64,000 nucleotides of DNA, taken from assembly GCF_001625305.1 (NCBI RefSeq), contig NW_017804442.1:1258265-1322264 (forward strand). Direction: 5' to 3'. Source of the stretch: Branchiostoma belcheri. Taxonomy: Eukaryota; Chordata; Leptocardii; Amphioxiformes; Branchiostomatidae. The notes beneath the pieces were generated by a model. It saw only the letters and a program-made list of their open reading frames with translations, made no database searches and was not told the origin of the DNA. A program made the translations under genes and the position numbers. Below, one piece after another: positions 41,742 to 53,213 of the stretch (its first letter is position 1; each line of letters begins with the position of its first letter).

Positions 41742-44700
41742 TCACAGCAGTGGTTCTACTGCGGCGTTTAGCTGCGCGGCGTACATCTGGTAGATCTTGT
41801 CCTCTTCTCCACCGTACAGAAAGCCGTCATCTGATAAATGTAAAAAAAAAAAAACAAGAGTGCAGGTTAAACAAATATCTTGGCGATGTTTGTTATCGAG
41901 TGTTTCACCCGGTATTGAATGCACGGAGTGCTAAAATAGCCAACTTAAAGCTAATTTGGCATCTATAATGATCTACCTCTATAATAGACCAGCTCAAACT
42001 AATAACTTCACAGTGGGAACGTCAAATTTGTCATCATTTGAACTCGTTCGAAGCTTCTAGACGCGCGTTCGAAGCTTCTATATGTGCGTTCGAAGGTTCT
42101 ATATGCGCGTTCGAAGCTTCTCGAATACGTAATACTATTTGAATATGTTCGAAGCTTCTAGACGCGCGTTCGAAGCTTCCCAATTACGTGTTTGAACACG
42201 TTCGAAGCTTCTATATGCGCGTTCGAAGCTTCTCGAATACGTATTTGAACATGTTCGAAGCTTCTAGATGCGCGTTCGAAGCTTCCCGATTACGTATTTG
42301 AACACGTTCGAAGCTTCCCGATTACGTGTTTGGACACGTTCGAAGCTTCTCATAGCTTGAACGCGTTAGAATGTGGTAGACGTAGCACAACATGCGACGC
42401 CCGTTGTCTGGATTACGTGCACTTGTCGTTTTCACGTACCGTTTTCATCGTAGTACGCAAAAATATCAGCAACTGTCAGGCCATCCAAGATTTCCTGGAA
42501 GCTGATCATGTGGTCGTGGTTGGTGTCGAGACGGTTGATCGTGTGGTGGTCGAAATACTCCAGGAGCTCGTTAACGGTGAACTGCATGTCACCTACACAG
42601 GGAAGAACAGTTGGGAAATAAGATTTGTTTTTATTCCAACATCTAATCTAATCACAAGACGTGTTGACGGCACACTCAAGTTTTTTCAACTTATGTTAAT
42701 GCCGCCACCAACACAGTGGACAATACAATACTCATACAAAACACAAACCCAACCAGAGGGCACCAGCTACGCTTCAACACACTACACTGTAGAATAGAGA
42801 CCTTTAGAGGTAGCTTTTTCCCACGAACAGTGATCGAATGGAACGCCTTACCTGACCATCTGGTAATGGCTAAGTCAATTGAACACTTCAAAGCTGGGGT
42901 AGCCAGTCATTATGGCTTCCCTAGCTGTACCCAGCTGTAGGAATGTGGCCAATCCCCAGCCATGACTTCTGTACATAGTTATTGCACTTGTTTTTGTTAT
43001 TATTTGTTTGTTGTTATTTTTTCCTCACCACCACCACCGGTCACGCTGGGGAACGACCACTTCCCTAAGCACTAGACCCCGCGAGGGGTATTGCTTAGTA
43101 TTGTATAGAACTAGAACTAGAATTTTCACCTGAGCGAAGTGAGGAAAATCGTGTAAAGCGCCTTTCCCAAGGGCACAAGATCGGTGGCATGTCAGGACTC
43201 GAACCAGGGACCTCTTGATTCCGAGAATGAGAATTTTGCACGAGGTTCCCAGAACGAAATCTAAATCAAGTTTTTTCAACGCCTATGTGACTGTGGTAAA
43301 GTGACAGACGTGACAGACGGATGTGACGTCACATGACGGGCAGATGTGACGTCACATGACAGACGGATCTGACGTCACTTGACCGACGGATGTGACGTCA
43401 ATCGACGGATTAATGTGACGTCACATGACCGACGGTTGTGACGTCACATGACGGATTGATGTGACGTCACATGCACTACATGAAAAACCACGTTTCCAAG
43501 AGTTTCCAGTCCCGCACACGCCCGTGAAATTCGCAGTGTCCTGGTCGCGTCCATGGATTTCCGGGCTCCGCGTGTACGGCCCCGGATATTTCCTTACACT
43601 CCCGGATTCGTGCTCGCCGTGCACGTGCATGGAAATTTACGCCCCGCACACTTGGCGTGTGTTGGGGAGCGGCTAACAATAAGGGGTAATTAGGTACTGC
43701 GTGTATTCATGTTTCAGGTGATAATTACTTGAACCAAAGTTGCCAGCATTTTAATCTAAGCAAATCAGATATAGAATGATCAAGGATTGTTAATACAACA
43801 TTTGAACCTATGCGTCCTTGGCTTGATTTATCGTCATGTCGTCCATACGACAAAGCACATTTGAGCGTAGGGCGCCCCGACGCTGGGGTTATATAACCTA
43901 CTCGGTCAAAATGACCTAAATCTACACTCCGGTCTAAATCTGAATTTTTTTTATTTTGGAAATAATAGTTTATCCGTGAGGTTCATTACCATGATGTAAT
44001 CAAACGCTTGAGTAAAGGGGTTTGAACTAACATGACCTTATCAGTTTGTTATGATTTTTAGGTACATGTATGGGTAATAATATGCAAGCTTTACATTGTA
44101 GTTCTGTCGATGTGTATTGCGATGTGTCTGACATGGCGTCCGTTTATGTGAATAGCCTTTGTGTAAACAAAGGGAGAACTCACAGCGTCCCCATGCCTGG
44201 TAAAATACTGAAATCCAGCAAAACAAGTCAACCCTCATGACATTAATTGTGGATTTTGGATACATTTACAAAGAGTAAGGTTATGTTGGAGTTGAAGTGC
44301 GGTTTTATTTCACTTAGTGAGCGACAAGTTGTGTAATTCTAGAACGAATAAAGCCATGTAATCATGACGAATTAGAATTATGAAGATCATTTGTCTGCCT
44401 TGAAATAAATACATTCACACAATCAGAAACATCCTATCATCCAAGTGTTCAGACTGCACAGGCGATTTAACTTAAAACCTATAATATAAAAACAAGATGG
44501 TTGTAGTATTGAACGCGATCACGTGATTATATGACTGACGACCAATCCTACCTCGCTCTCGCCGGGACCAGCCAATAAGAGACGCGATGCTTTGTTTTGG
44601 TGGGTCGTTTGAATCTTGCTTTGTCACAACGACGGTTTGCTTTTTCAAAACACGTTTGTCTCGGCTTGCAAAGATTACTAGTATGTTCCTGAACTAAAAT

Positions 44701-47700
44701 GGCGTTCCGTTCTGTTACTTCGTTTTCGCAACGGAAGAAATGACTGTACTACATTGAAAGGACAACACCGCAACGAACCAGCAAACCGACAGGAGGAAGG
44801 GTAAGCTAAAACAAGGATACTATTATATATACGGCACTATCGTTACATATATCTTAAACATGTTGTTTAAAAACCTTGGCTAAGTTGTGCCTACGGCAGA
44901 AATATTTATTTTGGCAAGAAGTGTACACTATTTTTTTACTGATTAATAACATAGTTGATTATTTCTTCTTAGAAGTACATCGATATAGTTTGTATCTTGC
45001 TCAGAACATATGTACTTTTTTCAGGCGCGGATTTGGGATACTTTGAGACGATTTGAAGAAACTTTATCGCCAGGCTGTCGGAGAGCTCAGAAAAGAAAGA
45101 AAGAAAAGCGACTGCAGTCACACAGAAGAGTGTGAGTCTATGCAAATGTATATCTTTGCATACGAAGGCCGACAAGGCTCTTGACAATTTGAATTGTTTT
45201 CATTACCGAGGGAAATGTTGTGTTTGTATTGTTCCCATGATTACAATGAAAAGAAACAAGTAGACGTTGATGCTTGATGAATGGAGCCTTTTCATCTGGA
45301 CAAAATTGTTGTTGTCTGACGTTAAAACCATTCGTTAAAAATGATAAATGACTTCTCCTCGAAATGTGTCCATACAGACGTCCGCATCTTTGCCAGGCTT
45401 GTTTATAAAACGTCTAGTACATGTACACGTAACTTCAAATGAAATTCAAAAATGCCTTCAACTTTTGACTTAGATTTTCGTTTGTCCATGTCCTGCAGGC
45501 CAGGCTGGAGGCAAACAGGCAGACTGCACACCCAGGCTCAGATCTAAAGGCGAGGGTGCTGTGTTAAAGCGCCCGGCAGGCTCCGACGACCCAGGCCGGC
45601 CCCGCTGCACTCCCGCCCGGGGTGCACCCCGCGCCCAGCACGCCGCTCCGGCCTGACTGCGATCACAACCGACACCAACACCACGCCATCCCGCAGACAG
45701 ACATGGGGAAGTTTGTCCTTCCAGGATGAAAACATTTCGCTATGGTCCCCTGAAGCAAGGGGGGGGGCATACCTCCTGGCCTTCAATCTACAACTAAGCC
45801 TCATTTTGTACAGGCGACAACGCAAACTTTACGAAACCGACAGCTTATCTTTAACGACATTGTAAATTGAATACGTGTTCATGTAATTAATTTCTGAGCA
45901 AAAGATCTTTTTTTGTAATGACGTGATATTGTTTTCTGCCAAGCCTCATTTAACTTCATGTTAGGTCTGCCATTATGTTTTTGCTACACGTACATGTATT
46001 TTGAAGAACTTTGTTTGAGGCCTTCTTTGTTTATTGAAAATTTAGTCTTTTGACTGTTTGTGTAAGCGCCATTCACTTTCATGATCTGAGGGCTATTTTC
46101 CTCTTTTAACCTGATGATATGTCAGTATTAGTTACTTTTTGACATTTTTTTGCTAAAATGGACTTCTATTTGGAGGTGACTGTGATGAGATGTGATGTTA
46201 GTTTACTTTTTAAAGTTAGAGAAATCTGTTAATTACTAGTAATTTCTTACACCGGGTCCAACGATTTTAAAAGTCTAGTCCCTGGAAGGCTAGTTCGGGA
46301 AACAGCTATTGTTCCTATGTTTCGGCTACACATTTTTGTAAAGTACCAGGTTACATTATTGTATAGTGTTAGCATAGTGCATAACATGTATACACTATAC
46401 ATAGAGCGTTATTTTTGTCAGTCTGTAAATGGCGATCCTGTTTATACCAATAAAACGATGAATGAAGTATAAACATGTATTACTTTTTTTATGAATGAAA
46501 TGTGTTCCTAAAACATCGAAATGTGTCCCGGGAGCGGGGGAAGCGATTTCTCGGGAGCCGGGCAGCGAAGCCCCGGGAGCAGGAAGGGGGGTCCCCGTAG
46601 GTGGGTGCAGTGGGGTCCCGAGACGGGAACAGCAGGGGCCCCGGGAATGGGGAGCAACGGGTCCCGGGAACGGGGAGGCAACCGGTCCCNNNNNNNNNNN
46701 NNNNNNNNNGGGGGGGGGGGTGTAGTACCGGCATGTCCGACCCGTACACGGCGAATTTCCGCTGCCGTGTGGAGAATAATTAGGTGATAATTGCCGCTAA
46801 ATTATGCATATTCCAGCAACGCACGGAGCGGTGCACGGCCATTTCCTGCCGTGTACGGGGATGTACAGGGATCGTGTCCGGGCATATAACGTCCAGTACA
46901 CGACCTGCACACAAAAAGTGGTTCATTTCCGGGAGTGTACAGGACATGTACGGGACTTGACACGTTTCGTGTGCAGGTCGGAAACCCCCGGGTTCTACCG
47001 GAAACCTAAAATATCCGGGAAAGTGTGCGGCAATTTCTCACACGGAAACTAGGGATTTTGTGCCGTGATGACACACGGACGTGACGTCTCATGGCGAACG
47101 GATGTGACGTCTACTGTCTGCAAATTTGTCTAAAATACTAAAAAAATCAAAGAACCTTTACTGTGTACAAATAGGTAAATATATTAAAGACTGTTTAGAC
47201 CTTATTAGAACAAGTAGTATAAGTTGATTCATTTATTGTCACAATCTCGCAAGAGCGCGAGACTAGGCCCGAGACTTGCATCGAGCATCCGGATGGAGGC
47301 AACAGGGGGTGGGGCCCGGCAGACCGATGCAAGTCTCTGGCCTAGTCTCGCGCTCTCGCGAGATTAGGCCACTTCGTGAACAAGATGGACTGATAGTCAT
47401 CGAAAATTTGGAGGTTAGTATCGTTATCCTTCCAAGTTGTCACTGATGAAAGAATTCACTAGTAACTGAAAGTCGTTGTACTTTTGTTGTGTCGATAAAG
47501 TTCTATATCAAATACCGTCTGTGTCCAGAGCGTACAGGACGGCCGTCAGGTTGAGTCTTGCGGTGACCTCGTTGATGTTGAGATGCCCGTCTTTGTCGGC
47601 GTCCAGGTCGTCCACGGCTTGCCTGCGCTGCGGGTTGATCGGGGTCGTGATGACGGCGTTGTAGATGGCGTACAGGCGATCAGCCTCCTCTCCGATCAGG

Positions 47701-50512
47701 AACCCGTCGTCTGAGGATGGTAAAAACAAAAAGCTGAGAAAAGAATCTTACGGGTCACCTTCAAAACCACAGGCGTGGATCTCATCTTTCTCTACATCAA
47801 TGTGTACAACAACTGATTACTGGTCCGCCTCCTCTCCAATCAGGAACCCGTCGTCTGTTGATTGATGAAAGAAAAAAGGTCGAAAAACAAACTTGAGTTT
47901 AAAAAACACAGGCGTGGATCCTAATAAAAGTATATATAGGAGGGTTCGACACACCTTTCACTATATCAATGTCAAATTTGATCACTGATTACTGGAAAAG
48001 AGAAATGTTTTTGAGGAATAAATAACAGCGTTGTAGATGGCGTACAGACGGTCAGCCTCCTCTCCAACCAGGAACCCGTCATCTATTGATTCATGAAATC
48101 AAAAAGAAGGAAAAACAAACTTGAGTGTGACTTAAAAAAAACACAGGCGTGGATCCTTACAAAAGTATAGGAGGGCTCGCCACACCTTTCTCTACATTAG
48201 TGTGTACAATAACTGATTACTGGAAAAGAGAAAGGTTTTCGAGAATTGAATAACCTCTACTAAGCTTCAGAAGCGACTGGAAGGAGTAGAAATTGGCAAA
48301 ATAGACAGATAGACAGTGCTAATAAGATGTGTAGTTTCGGTAAATTGCACTTTACAACTTTCCACTATGGAACAATGTTACATCAAGTTTTAAAAATGGC
48401 TGGACTCTCGGACAACACGCTCTATCTCAAGGCTTGCAGATAGCACCAATACTTACAAATACATACTGGTATTGATAGCAAATAATGGAATTGATTGATA
48501 GATAGATAGATTTAAACATACATAAACATAAAAGGCTTAGATGAACACTACATCGATGAAGGTTAGACATCCAATACGATACGCCAAAAAGCAGTTACTC
48601 AGACGTTTCAGTTAGTATCCACTAGCTTTCGTCAGCTAGTGACAAAAAGCTAGTGGATACTAGCTGAAACGTCTGACGTTTTCAAAATCATATCCAGTTG
48701 CTTTAGTAACTGCTTTTTGACGTATTAGATGAATACTAGTACACGGACACCGCATTCATTAAGCCTCAAGGTAGTCCCCCTCCTGGTAGCTACAGATGAT
48801 GTATTGATATCAAGAAATAAAATTGAATAAACCATTATATTTAACCATTCGGAACGTACCGTTGCGATCATAGAAGGCGAAGAGTTCCTCGATGGTCAGA
48901 CCGTCGCGAAGTTCCTGGAAGCTCAGCATGTGGTCGTTATCGGTGTCGAGCTGGTTGAAGTAGTGATGGTCAACAAACTGCAGAGCCTGATCAACGGTGA
49001 ACATCTGATCCACTGCAGAGGGAAGAAGAGTTTGGAAATGATGTCACAAGTTTTTCATGTCATCTTTTCATCTCGGACTTCCAAACCCTTTAGCTGTAAT
49101 GTTTGTTTCTTACTACTTCTATCTATATTTCTTCCATTTGACTTTGTGGCAAAACGTGCACATTTTCACAGATCATCGAACTCCGTAAATAATTTCATCA
49201 GGTTGGAAGATACTTAGGGTATAGAATTTTCTTCTTACACAACCAGTAAGGTTCTCACCTGCTTACGTTTCGATGTCTATCAGACACCTTCCTCAGAGCT
49301 TCTGACTGGAGTTCTGCAACTCGCCGCTATTTAACGCCAATGTAGGTGGCGCTTTTGCGGCGAGAATGCATGGTTGTGTAAGAAGAAAATTCTATACCCT
49401 AAGATCATCGGACTGCCTATAGTTGAAGGATATGGCGTCACAAATGGGACGTTAAAATGACGTGTGGATGTGACGTACGCCTCATGTCTACAACAGTGTA
49501 AACTCGTCTAAAACAAGTTAGCGCTGAGTACGTACTGTCCGTATCCAGGGCCAGCATGACTGCCTCTAGATCCAGCGCGGCCGTCGCTTCGTTAATATCA
49601 ATATGCGCGTCATTGTTGGCGTCAAGATCGCCGCCGATCTGCCTGTACTCAAAACATAAAAAAGAACTCTCTCTCTCTCAATGGCAATAACTCGATACCT
49701 TTATTTGCAATCAGATACAGATTCATGCCCAGATACAGATTCATGTACAGATACAGATTCATGTACAGATATACAGATACAGATTTTCCGAATAGGATGA
49801 CCGTGTCAGTCCCTACACCTGAGTGAGGGTCACAGTTGACACGGTGGCCTTCGCGTGGATTTGTTTTAAGGTGGCTAACAGGGTGAGAATCTGAGACCCA
49901 CACACTTGGGCATCCGTCTTTCCCAGTTGATCCGTATCGAGGGAGACGTACTGGTTCACTTCAAACATCTGGTAAACTAACATTTAATTATTTTAAATTT
50001 TGTAAACTAAATGTATCATGTGCAATATTGTATGTCCCTTTGACCTTTTTACGTGTCCCATTTGAGGTCATCGGCGGTCATTCTTCGAACAGAACGCGTG
50101 GTCCACTTGGGGTCACCGGCGATCATTGGAACAGAGCGCGTGTTCCATTTTGGGTTACCCGCGGTTACATATAATTTGTCGGTCGACTCGACTTGGTCGC
50201 AGTATTTTCAGATTTAGCATACCACTTGTGGGATCATTATTCACCACTGGTGAGGTAATGGCGTTATAACTAATATGAATTTGGGATTTCTTGGTCAACC
50301 TCTTCTGTCTATAAGATAATTTGAAGTACTATGCATTAATCAACAAAGTAACATTATCATTAGGACGTCCACAGTCCGTCTGACTTGGAGTTGTTGGCCT
50401 CTAAGTCAGGAGGATTGTGAAATGTGAAGAGTTCAGAAAGAATCATCGGTACTCACCTCCTCATTGGAGAAGCGGTTGCCAGGGCAACGAAGAACAGAAG
50501 GAAGGGAGTCAT
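41742..50512 (-). CDS. Secreted protein with 8 EF-hand loops (gene F)
   Basis: Coding exons on the minus strand are 50457-50512, 49536-49642, 48860-49012, 47516-47710, 42440-42592 and 41742-41830. They total 753 nt, 250 residues plus stop. The signal peptide MTPFLLFFVALATASPMR ends in a phase-2 intron within RRQ. The eight loops include DANNDAHIDINE, DTDMDQMFTVDQ, DTDNDHMLSFQE, DRNDDGFLIGEE, DADKDGHLNINE and DENDDGFLYGGE. Some loops replace the usual Gly6 with His, Met or Ala, so affinity may vary. The 195-nt long exon is unbroken here but split by an intron in gene G. The nearly 5-kb intron between 47516 and 42592 holds SINE, LINE, TGACGTCA repeats, the N gap and a possible nested transcript. 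First of a three-gene tandem array. Function inferred as extracellular calcium binding. Confidence 0.87.
42041..42352. repeat. Tandem TTCGAAGCTTC array
   Basis: About ten copies of GTTCGAAGCTTC with 15-25 base spacers such as TAGACGCGC and CCGATTACGTGT, next to exon 42440-42592 of gene F. Short related tracts occupy the equivalent introns of G and H. Confidence 0.9.
42629..43225 (-). mobile_element. tRNA-derived SINE, split by a LINE fragment
   Basis: The left part (42629-42735) carries the SINE tail end. The right part (43121-43225) resumes at ATTTTCACCTGAGCGAAG and includes the B box complement GGACTCGAACC. The A-box end is lost. Confidence 0.8.
42736..43120 (+). mobile_element. LINE 3' end nested in a SINE
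   Basis: Plus-strand translation gives FFPRTVIEWNALPDHLV, a Jockey/CR1 ORF2 C terminus, with a stop near 42940. A 3' UTR follows with TTGTTATT repeats and a CCCCGCGAGGGG hairpin near 43078-43089. The LINE inserted into an existing SINE copy. Confidence 0.75.
43300..43474. repeat. TGACGTCA (CRE-like) tandem array in gene F intron
   Basis: Seven TGACGTCA octamers occur in degenerate 20-28 base units of the GACGGATGTGACGTCACATG type. Confidence 0.9.
43480..43680. repeat. GC-rich degenerate repeat block
   Basis: It contains motifs such as CCGTGTACGG, GTGCACGTGCATGG and TTTCCGGG. Related motifs recur at 46740-47050 on the far side of the possible transcript. Confidence 0.5.
43681..44649. other. 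Intron sequence of gene F, nothing recognised
   Basis: Unique-looking, with no exon or repeat family identified. Confidence 0.4.
44650..46470 (+). ncRNA. Possible spliced polyadenylated noncoding transcript
   Basis: A candidate first exon ends at 44800 (donor GTAAGC). A second spans 45025-45131 (acceptor TTTTTTCAG, donor GTGAGT). A third starts at 45499 (acceptor TCCTGCAG) and ends after AATAAA at 46449-46454. A GC-rich segment lies at 45560-45690. No long plus-strand frame crosses these exons, and the first ATG gives only 14 codons. It is inside an intron of gene F on the opposite strand. It could also be a 5' non-coding part of another gene or coincidence. Confidence 0.35.
46500..47060. 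repeat. GC-rich repeats around an assembly gap
   Basis: Short repeats built on CCCGGGAACGGGG precede the gap, and motifs such as GTGTACGGG and GTACAGG follow it. Open frames here are compositional. Confidence 0.6.
46690..46709. other. Assembly gap (20 N)
   Basis: Twenty N bases between GGTCCC and a G run. The true length is unknown. Confidence 0.98.
47243..47366. mobile_element. Inverted-repeat MITE (family M3)
   Basis: The ends AATCTCGCAAGAGCGCGAGA and TCTCGCGCTCTCGCGAGATT pair, and the inner arms GACTTGCATCG and CGATGCAAGTC also pair, around a GC-rich centre. Confidence 0.75.
47817..47854 (-). other. Truncated copy of gene F long exon
   Basis: Acceptor TCAACAG followed by an in-frame start of the long exon (DDGFLIGEEAD), then Gln and a TAA stop. 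It belongs to a three-unit tandem duplication of about 47700-48240. Confidence 0.5.
47982..48082 (-). other. Partial copy of gene F long exon, possible alternative last exon
   Basis: Acceptor ATCAATAG, then DDGFLVGEEADRLYAIYNAV in frame, 11 unrelated codons and a TGA at 47982-47984. If spliced after exon 48860-49012 it would give a protein with four EF loops. Confidence 0.5.
48250..48310. mobile_element. MITE M1 fragment
   Basis: CCTCTACTAAGCTTCAGAAG through AAATAGACAGATAG, the left arm only. Confidence 0.55.
48553..48735. mobile_element. Inverted-repeat MITE (family M2)
   Basis: The outer pair is ATACGCCAAAAAGCAGTTACT with its complement, and the inner pair is GTATCCACTAGCTT with AAGCTAGTGGATAC. 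Related to 9567-9690. Confidence 0.75.
49212..49402. mobile_element. Small element with long terminal inverted repeats
   Basis: CTTAGGGTATAGAATTTTCT at the left is matched by its complement at the right. The inverted repeat runs about 33 bases, to ACACAACCA. The interior holds a PLE-like 3' end on the minus strand. About 190 bases, no coding capacity. Confidence 0.7.
49258..49306 (-). ncRNA. Hammerhead-ribozyme-like motif
   Basis: The minus strand reads AGCT, CTGAGGA, A, GGTGTC, TGATA, GACATC, GAAACGTA, AGC. Stem II has 6 bp with one wobble, GAAA is intact, stem III is the minimal A-CG-U, the cleavage base is A, and stem I has 3 bp. This is the same layout as the PLE copy at 35984-36026. Confidence 0.5.
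49690..49790. repeat. ACAGATACAGATTCATG tandem repeat
   Basis: Four to five short units of 18-24 bases lie just beyond gene F exon 49536-49642. Confidence 0.75.
50030..50165. repeat. Repeat unit shared with gene G intron
   Basis: Two diverged units containing TTTGACCTTTTTACGTGTCC and GAACAGAACGCGTG. In the equivalent gene G intron (57330-57600) the unit is amplified. Confidence 0.7.
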
Positions 50513-50866
50513 AGTTGGTTGGTCAGCTGTTGATTTCAGGAACTGAAATGATACATGCCGTTGTCACATGTGTCGTACATCGTCTTACAATTTTGATGTC
50601 GCAGTATCTTCAAGTAGGCTTTACTATAACCAAGCGCCGAAAATGATATTACTATAATACCTTCTACGTATTACTAACAAGACGCGAAGCTCTGACGTTT
50701 TTCAGGACACACCTATGCCTGACTATCCCCTCAGTTTGCAATCTTACGTCGATCGTATATCGCAGTGTTACAGAACCAACCACAGAAAAGGATATGGGGC
50801 AGCTATTTAGTAAATACGTAACAACGCAGCTTTTTTTCGGGGTACAAGCGCGTCTACTTTTTTTTT

Positions 50867-51010
50867 TATTTATTCAGAAACACAATGATGATTACAAATG
50901 AAAAGACATGGACAAAGTGACTGCGAACTCAAGTTAGGTACAACTTATATTCTCACAGCCACTTGTACAATGGAAGAAAAATATTTTACAAGACATTTGA
51001 AAATACATGA
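50867..51010 (-). mobile_element. Retroelement 3' tail-like sequence
   Basis: TTTTATTTATTCAGAAACAC at the edge, then GAACTCAAGTTAGG and CAACTTATATTCTCACAGCC. Related to 38240-38400. Confidence 0.45.
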
Positions 51011-51230
51011 GACGAGTAACAAACCTCCCGTCCCAGAAGACGCATACAGTTAGAATCGTTTTGTTTCTGTTATATAATATTGTGCGGCTAACATTATTTT
51101 GCAGTTGATATCATACGAATAAAGGAAACTACCGCGAAGAACTAAATGCTGTATAGGGTGTCTATTCCAACAAAGTCCTCACGGTTACGAACGTACGACG
51201 TTCGCACGACCCTAAGACAATTCTACTTAC

Positions 51231-51410
51231 CAATATACCGGTGTCTTGAACCGTATGGAGAGTGAGAAAGAAGCAGAGAGGTCATCCCTAATATAGCTGT
51301 TGCGTGAGAAGGTCAACAGGTTGCAGGAACAGATCGATAAACCAAATAAAACTGTCTAAATTTAACCCCATTAAGTGTTACATAAGAAAAGTTTTCACCG
51401 GTCTTGTTTG
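51231..51410 (-). promoter_or_regulatory. Promoter and 5'-UTR exon of gene F
   Basis: The 5'-UTR exon edge is 51231 (TTG|GTAAGTAG on the minus strand). The acceptor ahead of the coding start is at 50543. A TATATTAGGG box lies at 51286-51296. Upstream blocks AAGGTCAACAG and CTGTCTAAATTTAACCCC are shared in order and spacing with G and H. Confidence 0.7.
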
Positions 51411-52559
51411 TTTACTTATCTATCTATGATGATGTACCACATTTTTGGAATGATTTACATTAACAGGCGGTCATCACCACTTCAAGATGTCAAACCTGAG
51501 ACTAGACTGTAAGGTTTGAACCAGTCAAACTGGTAGGGACCCTTGCTCGTTTCGAGAAGTGTGGTGGGATCTTTAATGTGCTCAAGGTGTGTCTATCCTT
51601 AAACACTGGACCTCCGGCTTGCATCATAGTAAGGCCAAACAAACTTAATTACCTTTGCCCAGAGGGTAATTTATTAGGCATGCCATTTATAGAGTTTGGC
51701 AATTTTTAAACTGTTATAACTCGGGGTGTGGTTGCATGTTTCGTCATGATATTTGATAGGTAGGTTAGGGTTGCGGCAACAAAGGTCAAGGTTAATTTTG
51801 GTTATTCCAAAAAAAAGAAGTGAACATAGCCTCCCTTAGCCACGCTATTTACTCAATATCATCATGTCATCATCATAATATATATGTATAATACACATAC
51901 ATATAAATGCACACATATATATATTCCAACATATATAAAAACATACATATACATGTTGATTTAAAGTAAACATAATGTTCCCCACTTACCCCGATGCCTC
52001 TCCAGCTGTCTCAAGGTCAATTTTAGTTATTCTAGCCGTTTTGTACGTTACTGCACCGGGATACATGGGTGTGAAATCTGGTGTAGAGAACATGCTATGG
52101 TTTTAATATTTTGTAGGTAGTTTGGTATTGGTACAACAAAGGTCAAGGTCAGTTAGAGGTACTCTAGCGGTTTTGTTCGGTACTGTAGCGAGGTCATGGT
52201 TCACAAAAGCTATGGGACTACCTGTACCTGTTTACCTGCTCAAATCTGCTTGGAGAATAGGTACCAAAGCACGAAGAAAACTACCAACACGTTAGGCATT
52301 GTTCCCTGGGCATGGGTTGGTGTTTTTTATCCGAGCGCTGTAGTCCAAATGCCACAAGTTATAACATGCATGTTTGTAGCCATTATTGTGTATTTGCTAT
52401 GTGTGGGGGGAAGGGTTATTGTGTGTCACAGGAACTGACATGACCTTTTTACTGACCTCTGCAATGTTTATATTTATTCTAGACTGATATATGAAATGTA
52501 TGTTCTGTGTAGGTTTTTAATGGGTTTGTTACCTCCGTGAAATGAGGTGTTATTTTTGG
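51411..52559. other. Intergenic, repeat-derived, no gene
   Basis: Low-complexity ATATAC tracts (about 51885-51955) and interspersed phrases such as ATCTGCTTGGAGAATAGGTA that also occur near 59777. Confidence 0.5.
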
Positions 52560-53213
52560 TGTGTCAGTCTGTGAGCAAGGAGGTTAAAAGAGACTTGCTG
52601 TGAGGCTGTCTTTGCGACGTGGTATGTGGATAGGTCTTGGGAACACCTTGTTTAAGGTCAATTTCGGGTCTCCTAGTGGCTTTCCTCAGAACTGCAGTGG
52701 AATTTTCTTTTATGTATACAACATTTTGTTATATATGCTTATTTTCGTTGTTCGGTGCCCCAAAGGTTCAGGGCACAGCATTACTATGCCCATGTCATGT
52801 CATTGCTTTATTTGATAGCTAGAGTTACACGATCTTATACCTTCGCCCGATGATGTTATCTGTATGTCTGACGCATGTCTGTATGATCCTTATTATTTCA
52901 GTTGATGGTAACCTGTAAGTCTGAATTATGTCTGAATAACTGACTATATCACTTGATGGTCGTCTCTACCTAAACTACAGACGTCCTCCAAAGTAAACAG
53001 GATAAAAAAATAGACAAAACCAAAGATTGAAAGCATAGAAGAATTTTTGTTTTAATTTGTGTCATGTCATGAAACCTTCTTGGTATGGAATAACCTACTC
53101 GGTGTCTACAATGTCCTCTCGGCGACTAGGACGTACCGAGGGACTAGGCAGGTAGGTGTGCAAGTTGTCATTTAGAGTTTTGATTTAGTTGCTGAAGAAA
53201 AAACGGCATCACA
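52560..53213 (-). other. 3' flank and 3' UTR of gene G
   Basis: Paralogous to 41227-41741: AGCAAGGAGGTTAAAAG, GTATGTGGATAGGTCTT, CATACCTTCGC-like and AAGTTGTCATTTAGAG. ATTAAA on the minus strand near 53055 is the poly(A) signal candidate. It marks the duplicated unit as gene plus downstream flank. Confidence 0.5.

Noticed and set aside
45544..45825. 93-codon minus-strand frame in the GC-rich segment
   Set aside because: No domain, no splice context on that strand, and explained by GC content.
46489..46787. Several overlapping frames across the N gap
   Set aside because: They depend on GC-rich repeats and include unknown bases.
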